Part shown: in pieces, positions 45,161-51,931 of the stretch
Layout: each line of letters starts with the position of its first letter
Position numbering within the stretch: the first letter of the stretch is position 1
Assembly: GCA_963708115.1 (NCBI GenBank)
Contig: CAVPRX010000001.1
Coordinates: 1,736,001 to 1,800,000 of the forward strand
DNA length: 64,000 nucleotides
Direction of reading: 5' to 3'
Source: VRUE01 sp963708115
GTDB taxonomy: Bacteria; Actinomycetota; Thermoleophilia; Solirubrobacterales; 70-9
Program-made: the position numbers and the translations under genes
The notes under the pieces: model-generated
Told to the model about the DNA's origin: nothing
What the model saw: only the letters and a program-made list of their open reading frames with translations
Databases searched by the model: none

Positions 45161-45916
45161 TCAGGCGAGAGCCGCGTCGTCCATCTCCTCGCCGGCGGCC
45201 TCGCGGCCGGCGTAGGAGAGAACGGCGAAATACATCAGCGAGGGGAGGAGCGCGTCGAGATCCTCGGTCTCGCCTTTCTGTAGGCGTGCGTAGAGCACTG
45301 ACTCGATCCCGCCGACGACCCCGGCAGCGGCAATCGCCGAAGGGGGTTCGTCCAGGTCCTCCCTGACCAAGGCGTCGACACAGTTAGCGAAATGGTCGAG
45401 CAGCTCGTCGCGGCGTCGCAGCCCCGCCGGACTCGATGCCCGCGCCTCGACGATCACGATGCGGGCCTCTTCGGGCTCATCCACGATGAAGCGCAGTAGC
45501 TCGGCGATGCCGCTGCGCAGCTGGTCGCGCCAGGTGGGCCCGGCGTCGAGGACGGTCGCCTCGATCCGCGCTCGCATCCGGCCCGTCGCGGCGTCGAAGG
45601 CGGCGAGGAAGCAGTCTTCCTTGTCCTCGAACTGCTCGTAGAACGTCGGCCGTGAGATTCCGGCGCGGGTGAGCACGTTCTGGACCGTGAGGGTGTTGTA
45701 GCCGATCTCGGTCGCGGCGCCGATCATCGCCGCCAGCAGGCGCTCCCGTTGGACCGCCTTGACCAGATCTGCCGGGAGCGTCCTCACCCCGGCCGGGAAA
45801 CGACCCTCGGCACGGGTCAGCAGGGCCAGAGCCTCGCTGAGTTCCGAGTCTGACCAGCGGTCCCCGACCGCATCCGCCAGTTTCTCCCTGCTGAGCATTA
45901 CCCTGTCTAGTGCCAT
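45161..45916 (-). CDS. TetR-family regulator 1
   Basis: TetR HTH: AVQRERLLAAMIGAATEIGYNTLTVQNVLTRAGISRPTFYEQFEDKEDCFLAAFDAA, preceded by a 55-residue N-terminal extension (ALDRVMLSREKLADAVGDRWSDSELSEALALL). The C-terminal ligand domain is all-helical. Start ATG at 45916; it is divergent from TetR 2, with a short TTTCTTTTAGAAAA dyad at about 45930 between them. Confidence 0.86.
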   Translation of the reverse strand: MALDRVMLSREKLADAVGDRWSDSELSEALALLTRAEGRFPAGVRTLPADLVKAVQRERLLAAMIGAATEIGYNTLTVQNVLTRAGISRPTFYEQFEDKEDCFLAAFDAATGRMRARIEATVLDAGPTWRDQLRSGIAELLRFIVDEPEEARIVIVEARASSPAGLRRRDELLDHFANCVDALVREDLDEPPSAIAAAGVVGGIESVLYARLQKGETEDLDALLPSLMYFAVLSYAGREAAGEEMDDAALA

Positions 45917-46021
45917 AAGGAACCTACGCGTTTCTTTTAGAAAATGTGCAGGCCCTCCAAGGGTACCAGAAAAGTCGCTGACGTGCATTGGAAATTCGGT
46001 GCCCCTGGGTATCCTTGCTCT

Positions 46022-46681
46022 ATGCCGCCACGGGGAAAAGGGGGGACGCAGGAGAGGCAGACGCAGAAGCGGCCCACCGCATCCGTGCGCCCGGCGCTTC
46101 CACGCGAGTTCATCGCGCTGCACAAGCAGCGTCGCATCATGGATGCCCTTGCCGAGTTGACCGCCGAACAGGGATATGAGGCGACCAAGATCTCCGACAT
46201 CGTCAAGCGCGCCGGTGTCGCCCGCAAAACGCTCTACGACAACTTCGAAGGCAAGGAGGAGGTCTTCCTTGCCGCCTTTGACGCCGCCCGGGACGAGGTT
46301 CTTCGCCGCGTTCAGGAAGCAGCCGCCGACGGTGACGAGGACTGGCAGGACCGGGTCGAGGCCGGGCTCGCCGCCTTTCTCGGCTTCGTCGCCGAGCAGC
46401 CGACGCTGGCGCGGATGTGCATGATCGAGGCGCTCTCCGCCACACCGGCGACAACGAAGCGCTACGAGGACTCGCTGGAGGTTTTCGTCAAGCTGACAAG
46501 GCAGACGCTGCCAAGGGACGAGCGGCTGCCGGACACGATCGCCGAGACGCTGGTCGGCGGCGTCGCCTGGATCGTCTACCAGCAGATTCGTCGCGGCGAG
46601 GCCGAGCGGGCCGAGGACCTTCTGCCGGAACTCACAGAGTTCATGATGGCGCCCTATTTGGGCGCCGGTATGGCCGAGTAG
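46022..46681 (+). CDS. TetR-family regulator 2
   Basis: HTH: LHKQRRIMDALAELTAEQGYEATKISDIVKRAGVARKTLYDNFEGKEEVFLAAFDAARDEV, after a basic N-terminus. It resembles the neighbouring TetR 1 and TetR 3 in size and in the C-terminal ending (LLPELTEFMMAPYLG / FFPELAEFALTPYLG), suggesting tandem duplication. Start ATG at 46022. Confidence 0.86.
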   Translation: MPPRGKGGTQERQTQKRPTASVRPALPREFIALHKQRRIMDALAELTAEQGYEATKISDIVKRAGVARKTLYDNFEGKEEVFLAAFDAARDEVLRRVQEAAADGDEDWQDRVEAGLAAFLGFVAEQPTLARMCMIEALSATPATTKRYEDSLEVFVKLTRQTLPRDERLPDTIAETLVGGVAWIVYQQIRRGEAERAEDLLPELTEFMMAPYLGAGMAE

Positions 46682-46743
46682 CCGGGCCTGACGGTCGGGT
46701 CGGCAGACAAGAAGCGCTTAGCACTGGCAGACTTTAGTACTGC

Positions 46744-47382
46744 ATGAAGCCGCTTCCACGTGGTCGCCACGGCCTCTCCCGGGAGTTCATCGCGGAGCAC
46801 CAGCGGGAGCGCCTGCTGAGTGCGATCGCGGAATCGCTCGACGAGCACGGTTACGACGGAACGACCGTTTCCGCGATCGCTGGCCGGGCCGGCGTTTCCA
46901 AGAGCGACTTCTACCGCCACTTCGGTAGCAAGGACGAGTGCTTCTTTTCCGCCTACGACGAGGCCGTCGAGCGTCTGCGCGCCGACGTCGTGAGCGCCTG
47001 CGCGGGTGAGGGGGAGTGGGCTTTGGGGGTGTGCGCCGGGCTCGGTGCGGCGCTCGCCGGCCTCACCGCCGAGCCAGGCCAGGCGAATCTGCTGCTGGTC
47101 GAGGGTCTGCGCGCCGGGCCCGGTGTATATGGGCGCTTTCAGGTTGCGGTCGAGAGCTTCGTGCCGTACCTGCGTGACCGCGCCCCGGGGGGAACCAGTG
47201 CCGGTCGGCCGCCGGAGGCGGCCGATGAGGCGGTGGTGGGCGGCATCGCCTCGCTGCTCGGCCGCCGTGTGCTCGCCGGTGAAGCGGCGCGCCTCGAGCG
47301 ATTCTTCCCGGAACTTGCCGAGTTTGCGCTGACTCCGTACCTCGGTGTCGCCGAGGCGCGCCGCATAATCTCGTCTAGATGA
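46744..47382 (+). CDS. TetR-family regulator 3
   Basis: HTH: HQRERLLSAIAESLDEHGYDGTTVSAIAGRAGVSKSDFYRHFGSKDECFFSAYDEAVERL; C-terminal FFPELAEFALTPYLG shared with TetR 2. The start codon is nearly leaderless-like, with imperfect repeats TTAGCACTG/TTAGTACTG just upstream (46717-46742). The stop overlaps the start of the dCTP deaminase gene (ATGA), so the two are coupled. Confidence 0.86.
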   Translation: MKPLPRGRHGLSREFIAEHQRERLLSAIAESLDEHGYDGTTVSAIAGRAGVSKSDFYRHFGSKDECFFSAYDEAVERLRADVVSACAGEGEWALGVCAGLGAALAGLTAEPGQANLLLVEGLRAGPGVYGRFQVAVESFVPYLRDRAPGGTSAGRPPEAADEAVVGGIASLLGRRVLAGEAARLERFFPELAEFALTPYLGVAEARRIISSR

Positions 47383-48602
47383 CGGGCGATGCGAGCGCGA
47401 CTAGTGGGGGCGCGGCAACCGAGCCGCGCAGCGGGACGACCGCCGGGGTGCTGCCCTCGCAGGCCCTGAGCGAGGCTATTGCCGCCGAGTGGATCGGCTC
47501 GGGCGACTACCGAATCCGCCCCGAGGCGATCCAGCCGGCCAGCATCGACCTGCGCCTGGGCGACTTCGCTTGGGCGTTGCGCTGCAGCTTCCTGCCCGAC
47601 GTCGACTCGACCGTCGAAGAGAAGATCGAGGGGCTCGCCTTCCAGAAAGTCGACCTGCGCGATGGCGCTGTGCTGGAGCGCGACCGCCCCTACCTCGTGC
47701 CGTTGATCGAGGAGCTGGCGCTTCCCGACGACGTGCGGGCGAAGGCGAACCCGAAGAGCTCGACCGGGCGCCTCGACGTTTTCACCAGGGTGCTCACCGA
47801 CCGCCACCACCGCTTCGACGAGATCCGCCCCGGCTATCACGGCCGCCTCTACCTAGAGGTCGTGCCGCGCTCCTTTGCGATCCAGGTGAAGAGCGGGCTT
47901 TCGTTGAACCAGCTGCGCCTGGCCCGCGGCGACGTGCGGCTCGCCGACGCGGAGATCCGCGCCCTGCAGGATGAGTTCCCGCTGCTCTACCTCGACTCCC
48001 ACGCGCTGCGCGAGTCGGAGCTGGCGTTGGCCGAGGGGCTCTTCCTCAGCGTCGACCTCTCTGGCCCCAGCGACCGGATCGTCGGCTACCGGGCGAAGAA
48101 GAACAGCCTGCCAATCGACCTCGCGCGGATTCGTGCCTACCGCTGGACCGACTACTGGGACCCGGTCTACCCCGAGCCCGGCGGGCGGATCGTGCTCGAG
48201 CCGGAGATCTTTTACCTACTGCTCTCGGCCGAGGGCGTCTGCATCCCGCCCCAGATCGCCGCCGAGATGATGGCCTATGACCCGACGGCGGGTGAGTTGC
48301 GCACCCACTACGCCGGCTTCTTCGATCCCGGCTTCGGCTATGACCCGATCGGCGGTCGCCACGGCAGCCGCGCTGCGCTGGAGGTGCGAGCGCGTGACGT
48401 CTCCTTCATGGTCGAGCACCGCCAGCCGGTCTGCAAGCTGGCTCTGGAGCGCACCAGCGCCCCCGCGGAGCGCCTCTACGGCGCCGATCTGGGTTCCAAC
48501 TACCAGGGCCAGGTGACGATGCTGAGCAAGCATTTCGAGGAGCAGGTGGTCGGGGGAGGGGCGGACACCCCTCCCGAAACGCTCGGCGGGAGCCTCGCTT
48601 GA
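47379..48602 (+). CDS. 2'-deoxycytidine 5'-triphosphate deaminase, long form
   Basis: Dcd/dUTPase-superfamily protein of 407 residues, about twice the length of classical Dcd, with two dUTPase-like halves. The signature ANPKSSTGRLDVFTRVLTDRHHRFDEI is clear; other conserved pieces are QPASIDLRLGDFAWAL, GYHGRLYLEVVPRSFAIQVKSGLSLNQLRL and SNYQGQ. It deaminates dCTP to dUTP for thymidylate synthesis. The ATG overlaps the TetR 3 stop. The C-terminal GGGADTPPETLGGSLA is encoded by one arm of a 26-bp inverted repeat. Confidence 0.88.
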   Translation: MTGDASATSGGAATEPRSGTTAGVLPSQALSEAIAAEWIGSGDYRIRPEAIQPASIDLRLGDFAWALRCSFLPDVDSTVEEKIEGLAFQKVDLRDGAVLERDRPYLVPLIEELALPDDVRAKANPKSSTGRLDVFTRVLTDRHHRFDEIRPGYHGRLYLEVVPRSFAIQVKSGLSLNQLRLARGDVRLADAEIRALQDEFPLLYLDSHALRESELALAEGLFLSVDLSGPSDRIVGYRAKKNSLPIDLARIRAYRWTDYWDPVYPEPGGRIVLEPEIFYLLLSAEGVCIPPQIAAEMMAYDPTAGELRTHYAGFFDPGFGYDPIGGRHGSRAALEVRARDVSFMVEHRQPVCKLALERTSAPAERLYGADLGSNYQGQVTMLSKHFEEQVVGGGADTPPETLGGSLA

Positions 48603-48630
48603 GTGTTTCGGGAGGGGTGTCCGCCCCTCC
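48555..48630. repeat. Perfect 26-bp inverted repeat spanning two gene ends
   Basis: Arms 48555-48580 and 48605-48630 are exact inverse complements around a 24-nt loop that contains the dcd stop and a possible TTG start of the next gene. Both arms lie within coding sequence. A comparable element with GGGGTGTC in its arms is at 50878-50965. Confidence 0.85.
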
Positions 48631-49087
48631 GGGCCACACCTGGCGGGTGTATTTGGCTGGGGAGATTCACTCTGATTGGCGGGAGCGGATTGAAAGCGGG
48701 GTGCGGGAGGCCGAGTTGCCGGTTTCGTTTTCGGCGCCGGTCACTGATCACGCTGCTTCCGATGACGCCGGGGTCGGCACGCTGGGTGAGGAGAGCGAGC
48801 CGTTCTGGCGCGACCACATGGGCGCCGGCGTCAACGCGATCCGCACCCAGACGCTGATCCGCGCCGCCGACCTGGTCGTCGTCCGCTTCGGCGACAAATA
48901 CCGCCAGTGGAACGCCGCTTTCGACGCCGGCTATGCCGCCGCGCTGGGCAAGCCCTACGTCACCCTGCACGACGCCGAGCTCGACCACGCGCTGAAGGAG
49001 GTCGACCGGGCCGCGCAGGGCACGGCGCGCACCGCCGAGCAGGTGGTCGACCTGCTGCGCTACGTGATCGCGGGCAAGCTGCCCTGA
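48599..49087 (+). CDS. YtoQ-family (nucleoside deoxyribosyltransferase-like) protein
   Basis: VYLAGEIHSDWRERIESGVREAEL and LIRAADLVVVRFGDKYRQWNAAFDAGYAAALGKPYVTLHD show the deoxyribosyltransferase-like Rossmann fold of YtoQ proteins. The preceding residues (SVSGGVSAPPGHTW) are encoded by the arm of the inverted repeat; relatives start close to W-x-VYLAGEI. Start TTG 48599 (overlapping the dcd stop) or GTG 48617. Adjacent to dCTP deaminase, so nucleotide metabolism is plausible. Confidence 0.8.
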   Translation: MSVSGGVSAPPGHTWRVYLAGEIHSDWRERIESGVREAELPVSFSAPVTDHAASDDAGVGTLGEESEPFWRDHMGAGVNAIRTQTLIRAADLVVVRFGDKYRQWNAAFDAGYAAALGKPYVTLHDAELDHALKEVDRAAQGTARTAEQVVDLLRYVIAGKLP

Positions 49088-49113
49088 CAGCAGCTGGACG
49101 GTAGGGTGGGCGC

Positions 49114-49599
49114 GTGGGGGCTGACGCAAACCGCGAGACGATCGAGCGCTTCTACACGGCGTTCGGGCAGTGCAACGGCGCGGCGATGACCGCCGAGTAT
49201 GCCCAGGACGCCCATTTCCGCGACCCCGCCTTCGGCGATCTCCAGGGCTCCGACATCGGCGCGATGTGGCGGATGCTGACCAGCCGCGCCACCGACCTGA
49301 AGATCGAGCTGCACGAGCACGAGGCCGACGAGGAGTCCGGCTCGGCGCACTGGATCGCCCGCTACACGTTCTCCACCGGACGCCCCGTCGTCAACGACAT
49401 CCAGGCCAAGTTCCGCTTCGCCGACGGCAAGATCGTCGACCACATCGACGATTTCGACTTCCGCCGCTGGGCCAAGCAGGCACTCGGCCCGAGCGGCACC
49501 CTGGTGGCCCTGCTGCCACCGCTGCGCTCGAAAGCACGCGCCAAAGCACTCGACCAGCTCGAGACCTTCAAGCGCGACGAGACCGGCTCCAGCATTTAG
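49114..49599 (+). CDS. SnoaL-like/NTF2-fold protein
   Basis: Cone-fold protein of 161 residues: ANRETIERFYTAFGQCNGAAMTAEYAQDAHFRDPAFGDLQGSDIGAMWRML...AKFRFADGKIVDHIDDFDFRRWAKQALG. Typical of the nuclear-transport-factor-2-like family of actinobacteria. GTG start at 49114, 27 bp after the YtoQ gene. No function assigned. Confidence 0.84.
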   Translation: MGADANRETIERFYTAFGQCNGAAMTAEYAQDAHFRDPAFGDLQGSDIGAMWRMLTSRATDLKIELHEHEADEESGSAHWIARYTFSTGRPVVNDIQAKFRFADGKIVDHIDDFDFRRWAKQALGPSGTLVALLPPLRSKARAKALDQLETFKRDETGSSI

Positions 49600-49626
49600 G
49601 CCTAGCGCTTCGATGCCCGGGCATAT

Positions 49627-49656
49627 TTGGCCGGTGGTCAGACGCGCGGCTATACT
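49627..49656 (+). promoter_or_regulatory. Promoter of the candidate antitoxin RNA
   Basis: TTGGCC (-35, 49627-49632) and TATACT (-10, 49651-49656) with an 18-bp spacer. The predicted start near 49663 coincides with the left edge of the 21-nt region complementary to the toxin mRNA. Confidence 0.55.
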
Positions 49657-49662
49657 GCCTCG

Positions 49663-49720
49663 CGATCAGTGCTACTTCGGCCATCTGCCGAAAAGGCCCG
49701 GCTTAGCCGGGCCTTTTTTT
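49663..49720 (+). ncRNA. Candidate type I antitoxin sRNA (~58 nt)
   Basis: From the predicted transcription start to the end of an intrinsic terminator is only about 58 nt. Its first 21 nt (49664-49684) are complementary, with 20 Watson-Crick pairs and one G-U, to nt 1-21 of the coding region of the hydrophobic peptide at 49786-49842, i.e. start codon plus six codons. Binding would block translation. The rest is a short linker and a 12-bp terminator stem. The antisense segment may have arisen by duplication of the toxin 5' end. No expression data; inferred from sequence. Confidence 0.55.
49691..49720 (+). terminator. Intrinsic terminator of the candidate antitoxin RNA
   Basis: AAAAGGCCCGGC-TTA-GCCGGGCCTTTT, a perfect 12-bp stem ending in a run of seven Ts. 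It could also serve the upstream NTF2-like gene (ends 49599). Confidence 0.85.
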
Positions 49721-49745
49721 ATGGGTGAGCCTGTCGCGCGCAAGA

Positions 49746-49773
49746 CCGGGCGGAGCCAAACGGCTCCGCCCGG
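49746..49773 (-). terminator. Hairpin after the hydrophobic peptide gene
   Basis: CCGGGCGGAGCC pairs perfectly with GGCTCCGCCCGG around a 4-nt loop, 13 bp after the peptide stop on the minus strand. No long U-run, but the strong stem would end or stabilise a transcript of about 170 nt. Confidence 0.6.
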
Positions 49774-49785
49774 CGTCTCCTGTTC

Positions 49786-49842
49786 CTACGTCACCCGCAG
49801 GATTAGCAGAAGCAGGAGCATGATCAGTGCCACTTCGGCCAT
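49786..49842 (-). CDS. Candidate type I toxin: 18-aa hydrophobic peptide MAEVALIMLLLLLILRVT
   Basis: An 18-codon ORF with an ideal Shine-Dalgarno (AAAGGAGGTG, five bases before the ATG). The product is a single hydrophobic helix with a basic end, resembling the Ibs and other short membrane toxins of type I systems. The 5' leader (about 72 nt) can pair CTCCTT+CAGGCC (49879-49890) with GGCCTG and AAGGAG (49849-49864), hiding the Shine-Dalgarno, a common feature of such toxin mRNAs. The opposing sRNA gene and a LexA box in the promoter complete the picture. Membrane depolarisation on SOS induction is the analogy, not shown here. Confidence 0.55.
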   Translation of the reverse strand: MAEVALIMLLLLLILRVT

Positions 49843-49921
49843 ATCCACCTCCTTTCTCCAGGCCGCTGCTTGATGCTGGGCCTGAAGGAGACGGTTCTGG
49901 CCGGGCATTGATCACTCTCTC

Positions 49922-49946
49922 ATTCTATGCGAACATATGTTCGCAT
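49922..49946. promoter_or_regulatory. LexA box between divergent toxin and radical SAM genes
   Basis: ATGCGAACATATGTTCGCAT (49927-49946) is a perfect palindrome with the LexA core CGAACATATGTTCG. On the minus strand a -10-like TAGAAT (49922-49927) follows the core by two bases, so LexA would sit between -35 and -10 of the toxin promoter. On the plus strand the core ends one base before the ATG of the radical SAM gene, exactly as at 43560-43573. Confidence 0.78.
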
Positions 49947-50982
49947 GCGCTGGGACGAGCAGCGAACGGAGAACGACCTGCGCCTGCCCGGGATTGGCGA
50001 CGGTACGGTCGTGCGCACCTTCGATGCTCCTGAGGCGATGGGGATCAACTTCCATGAGGTGCGCGCCCGCTCGGCGCTGAACCACGTCCCCGGTGGGCGC
50101 TACGGCTTCAACTACACGGTCAATCCGTTCCGAGGGTGCACCCATGCCTGTGTTTTCTGCTTCGCGAGGAGCTCGCATACCTACCTCGACTTCAACGCCG
50201 GACGCGACTTCGAGCGCGAGATCGTCGTCAAGGTCAACGTGCCGGAGGTGCTGCGGGCCGAGCTATCGCGGCCGAGCTGGAAGCGCGACCTGGTGGCGCT
50301 GGGGACCAACACCGATCCCTACCAGTGGGTCGAGAGCCGCTACCGCTTCATGCCCGAGATCCTGGCGGCGCTGGAGGAGGCCAAGACTCCGGTCTCCGTC
50401 CTGACCAAGTCGCCGCTGGCGCTGCGCGACATCGACCTCTATGAGCGGATGGCAAAGCGCCTGCCCATCTCGGTCAACCTCTCGGTCCCGACCCTCGACG
50501 AGGACGCCTGGCGCGCCACCGAGCCCCACACCCCAAGCCCCTCAGCTCGCCTCGACGCCGTCGCCGAGCTCCGCTCACGAGGCATCGACTCAGGCGTCCT
50601 CATAGCCCCGTTGATGCCGGGCATCAACGACAGCCCCGATCAGGTCCAACCGATAGTCGACCGGGCAAAAGAAGCAGACGCCACTTTTCTAGGCGGCGTA
50701 GCCCTCCACCTACGCGGCGAGGTCCGCGACGTCTTCTTCGGCTGGTTGGAGACCAAACGCCCGGACCTCCTACCCCGTTACGAGAAGCTCTACGCGGGTG
50801 GGCGCTCGAACATGCGCCCCGAGCAACGCAAGCTCACGACCCGAGCCGTTCGAGGCTGGGGGAGAACCCGCACCGAAGGGAATGAGCGGGGTGTCTTCCG
50901 AACGGGCGGATACTCAGAGCGGGCGAAGCCCGCGAGTCCGGGCGGGAGACACCCCGCTCATTCCCAGCGCTCGCTCTTCTAG
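49945..50982 (+). CDS. Radical SAM protein, Rv2578c-like / SplB-related
   Basis: Radical SAM signature CxxxCxxC is in NPFRGCTHACVFCFARSSH, followed by LDFNAGRDFEREIVVKVN, LGTNTDPYQWVESRYRFMPEIL and LIAPLMPGINDSPDQV. This is the Rv2578c family, related to spore photoproduct lyase. ATG at 49945 (MRWDEQRTENDLRL) is chosen because it directly follows the LexA box; an ATG inside the box at 49927 is less likely. From memory, Rv2578c has been reported LexA-regulated in mycobacteria; unverified here. The C-terminal tail (from NERGVFRTGG) is encoded by a palindromic element. Confidence 0.85.
   Translation: MRWDEQRTENDLRLPGIGDGTVVRTFDAPEAMGINFHEVRARSALNHVPGGRYGFNYTVNPFRGCTHACVFCFARSSHTYLDFNAGRDFEREIVVKVNVPEVLRAELSRPSWKRDLVALGTNTDPYQWVESRYRFMPEILAALEEAKTPVSVLTKSPLALRDIDLYERMAKRLPISVNLSVPTLDEDAWRATEPHTPSPSARLDAVAELRSRGIDSGVLIAPLMPGINDSPDQVQPIVDRAKEADATFLGGVALHLRGEVRDVFFGWLETKRPDLLPRYEKLYAGGRSNMRPEQRKLTTRAVRGWGRTRTEGNERGVFRTGGYSERAKPASPGGRHPAHSQRSLF
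50878..50965. repeat. Nested inverted repeat at the end of the radical SAM gene
   Basis: Outer arms 50878-50896 and 50947-50965 are 19 bp and perfect. Inside is GCGGGC-GAA-GCCCGC. It sits between the convergent radical SAM (+) and ligase (-) genes, so it may act as a bidirectional terminator, but it also encodes the protein's last 35 residues. The arm shares GGGGTGTC with the 48605 repeat. Confidence 0.7.
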
Positions 50983-50983
50983 A

Positions 50984-51931
50984 TCAACCTTCGTCCAAGA
51001 GGTCGAACGTGCACTCGCGGGGGTCTTTGTCGTCTCGGAAGCGGCGAAAGCGCGCGCCGTGGCGAATGCGCCCGGTAGCTGCGTGGTCGTAGCCGACTTC
51101 GATGACGAGCTCCGGTCGCAGCGCTACCCACTCCAAGTCCCGTCCTCCCGTCCAGCGGCTCGGCTCGGCCGTGCCGCTGTCTCCGGTCTCCAGTGGCGCC
51201 AGCATCTTGGGCATCGCCCGTTTGGCTTCGGCGCTGAAGCCTGAGATATGACCCACTGAGCGAAGGTCATCGCCGTCGTAGAGGCCGAGGATCAGCGACC
51301 CCACCGTGCCTTCCTCTTTGCCGGGGCGCCAGCCCATTACGACGCAGTCGATCTCGCGCTCGCGCTTGATCTTGGCCATGCCCTTGCGTTTGCCGGGGAT
51401 GTAGACCGCATCTAGCTGCTTCGCCATCGTTCCCTCGGTCCTGCGTAGCCACTGCTCCGCCTGGTCGGGATCGGGGCTCAGGTTCGAGAGCTCGACTTTC
51501 ATCTGCCCTCCCAGTGCCTCCAGTCGGGCACGGCGCTCGCCGAACGGGGTGTCGAGCAATGCCTCGTCCCCCTCGGCGAGCAGGTCGAAGGCTACGTAGC
51601 CGGCCGGGATCTCCCTTGAGAGCAGGTTGATTCGCGACTCGGCGGGGTGGATGCGCTGCTGTAGGGCGTCGAATTCGAGGTTGCCCTCGGCGTCGCGGAT
51701 GACCAGCTCGCCATCGAGCACGTAACGGCCCGGGGCGAAGCTCAGCTCGGGGAAGTAGCGGGTCAGGTCTTTGCCGCCTCGCGACTGGATGTAGGTGCTC
51801 TCACCGTCGACGAAGACGATTGCGCGGAAGCCGTCTAGCTTCTGCTCGTAGGCCCACTCCTCGCCGCGCGGCAGCTCTTTGCGGGTCAGCGCCAGCTGCG
51901 GCTTGATCGGCGGCGAGAGGGGGAGCTTCAC
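50984..51931 (-). CDS. ATP-dependent DNA ligase (LigC/LigD-ligase-like)
   Basis: Nucleotidyltransferase motif I EQKLDGFRAIV (Lys adenylated), motif III YVLDGELVIRD, motif IV GYVAFDLLAEG, motif V DCVVMGWRPGKEEG, followed by an OB-fold C-terminus with ELVIEVGYDHAATGRIRHGARFRRFRDDKDP. Length 315 fits short actinobacterial repair ligases. The GTG start overlaps the ABC-transporter gene stop (GTGA). Being last in a peptide-transport operon, it may have acquired its position by rearrangement. No Ku gene is present in the window. Confidence 0.88.
   Translation of the reverse strand: MKLPLSPPIKPQLALTRKELPRGEEWAYEQKLDGFRAIVFVDGESTYIQSRGGKDLTRYFPELSFAPGRYVLDGELVIRDAEGNLEFDALQQRIHPAESRINLLSREIPAGYVAFDLLAEGDEALLDTPFGERRARLEALGGQMKVELSNLSPDPDQAEQWLRRTEGTMAKQLDAVYIPGKRKGMAKIKREREIDCVVMGWRPGKEEGTVGSLILGLYDGDDLRSVGHISGFSAEAKRAMPKMLAPLETGDSGTAEPSRWTGGRDLEWVALRPELVIEVGYDHAATGRIRHGARFRRFRDDKDPRECTFDLLDEG

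Noticed and set aside
41536..49104. Several alternative-frame ORFs over sigA, dcd and the NTF2-like gene
   Set aside because: All overlap confidently identified genes and consist of Arg/Ser/Ala-rich shadow translations.
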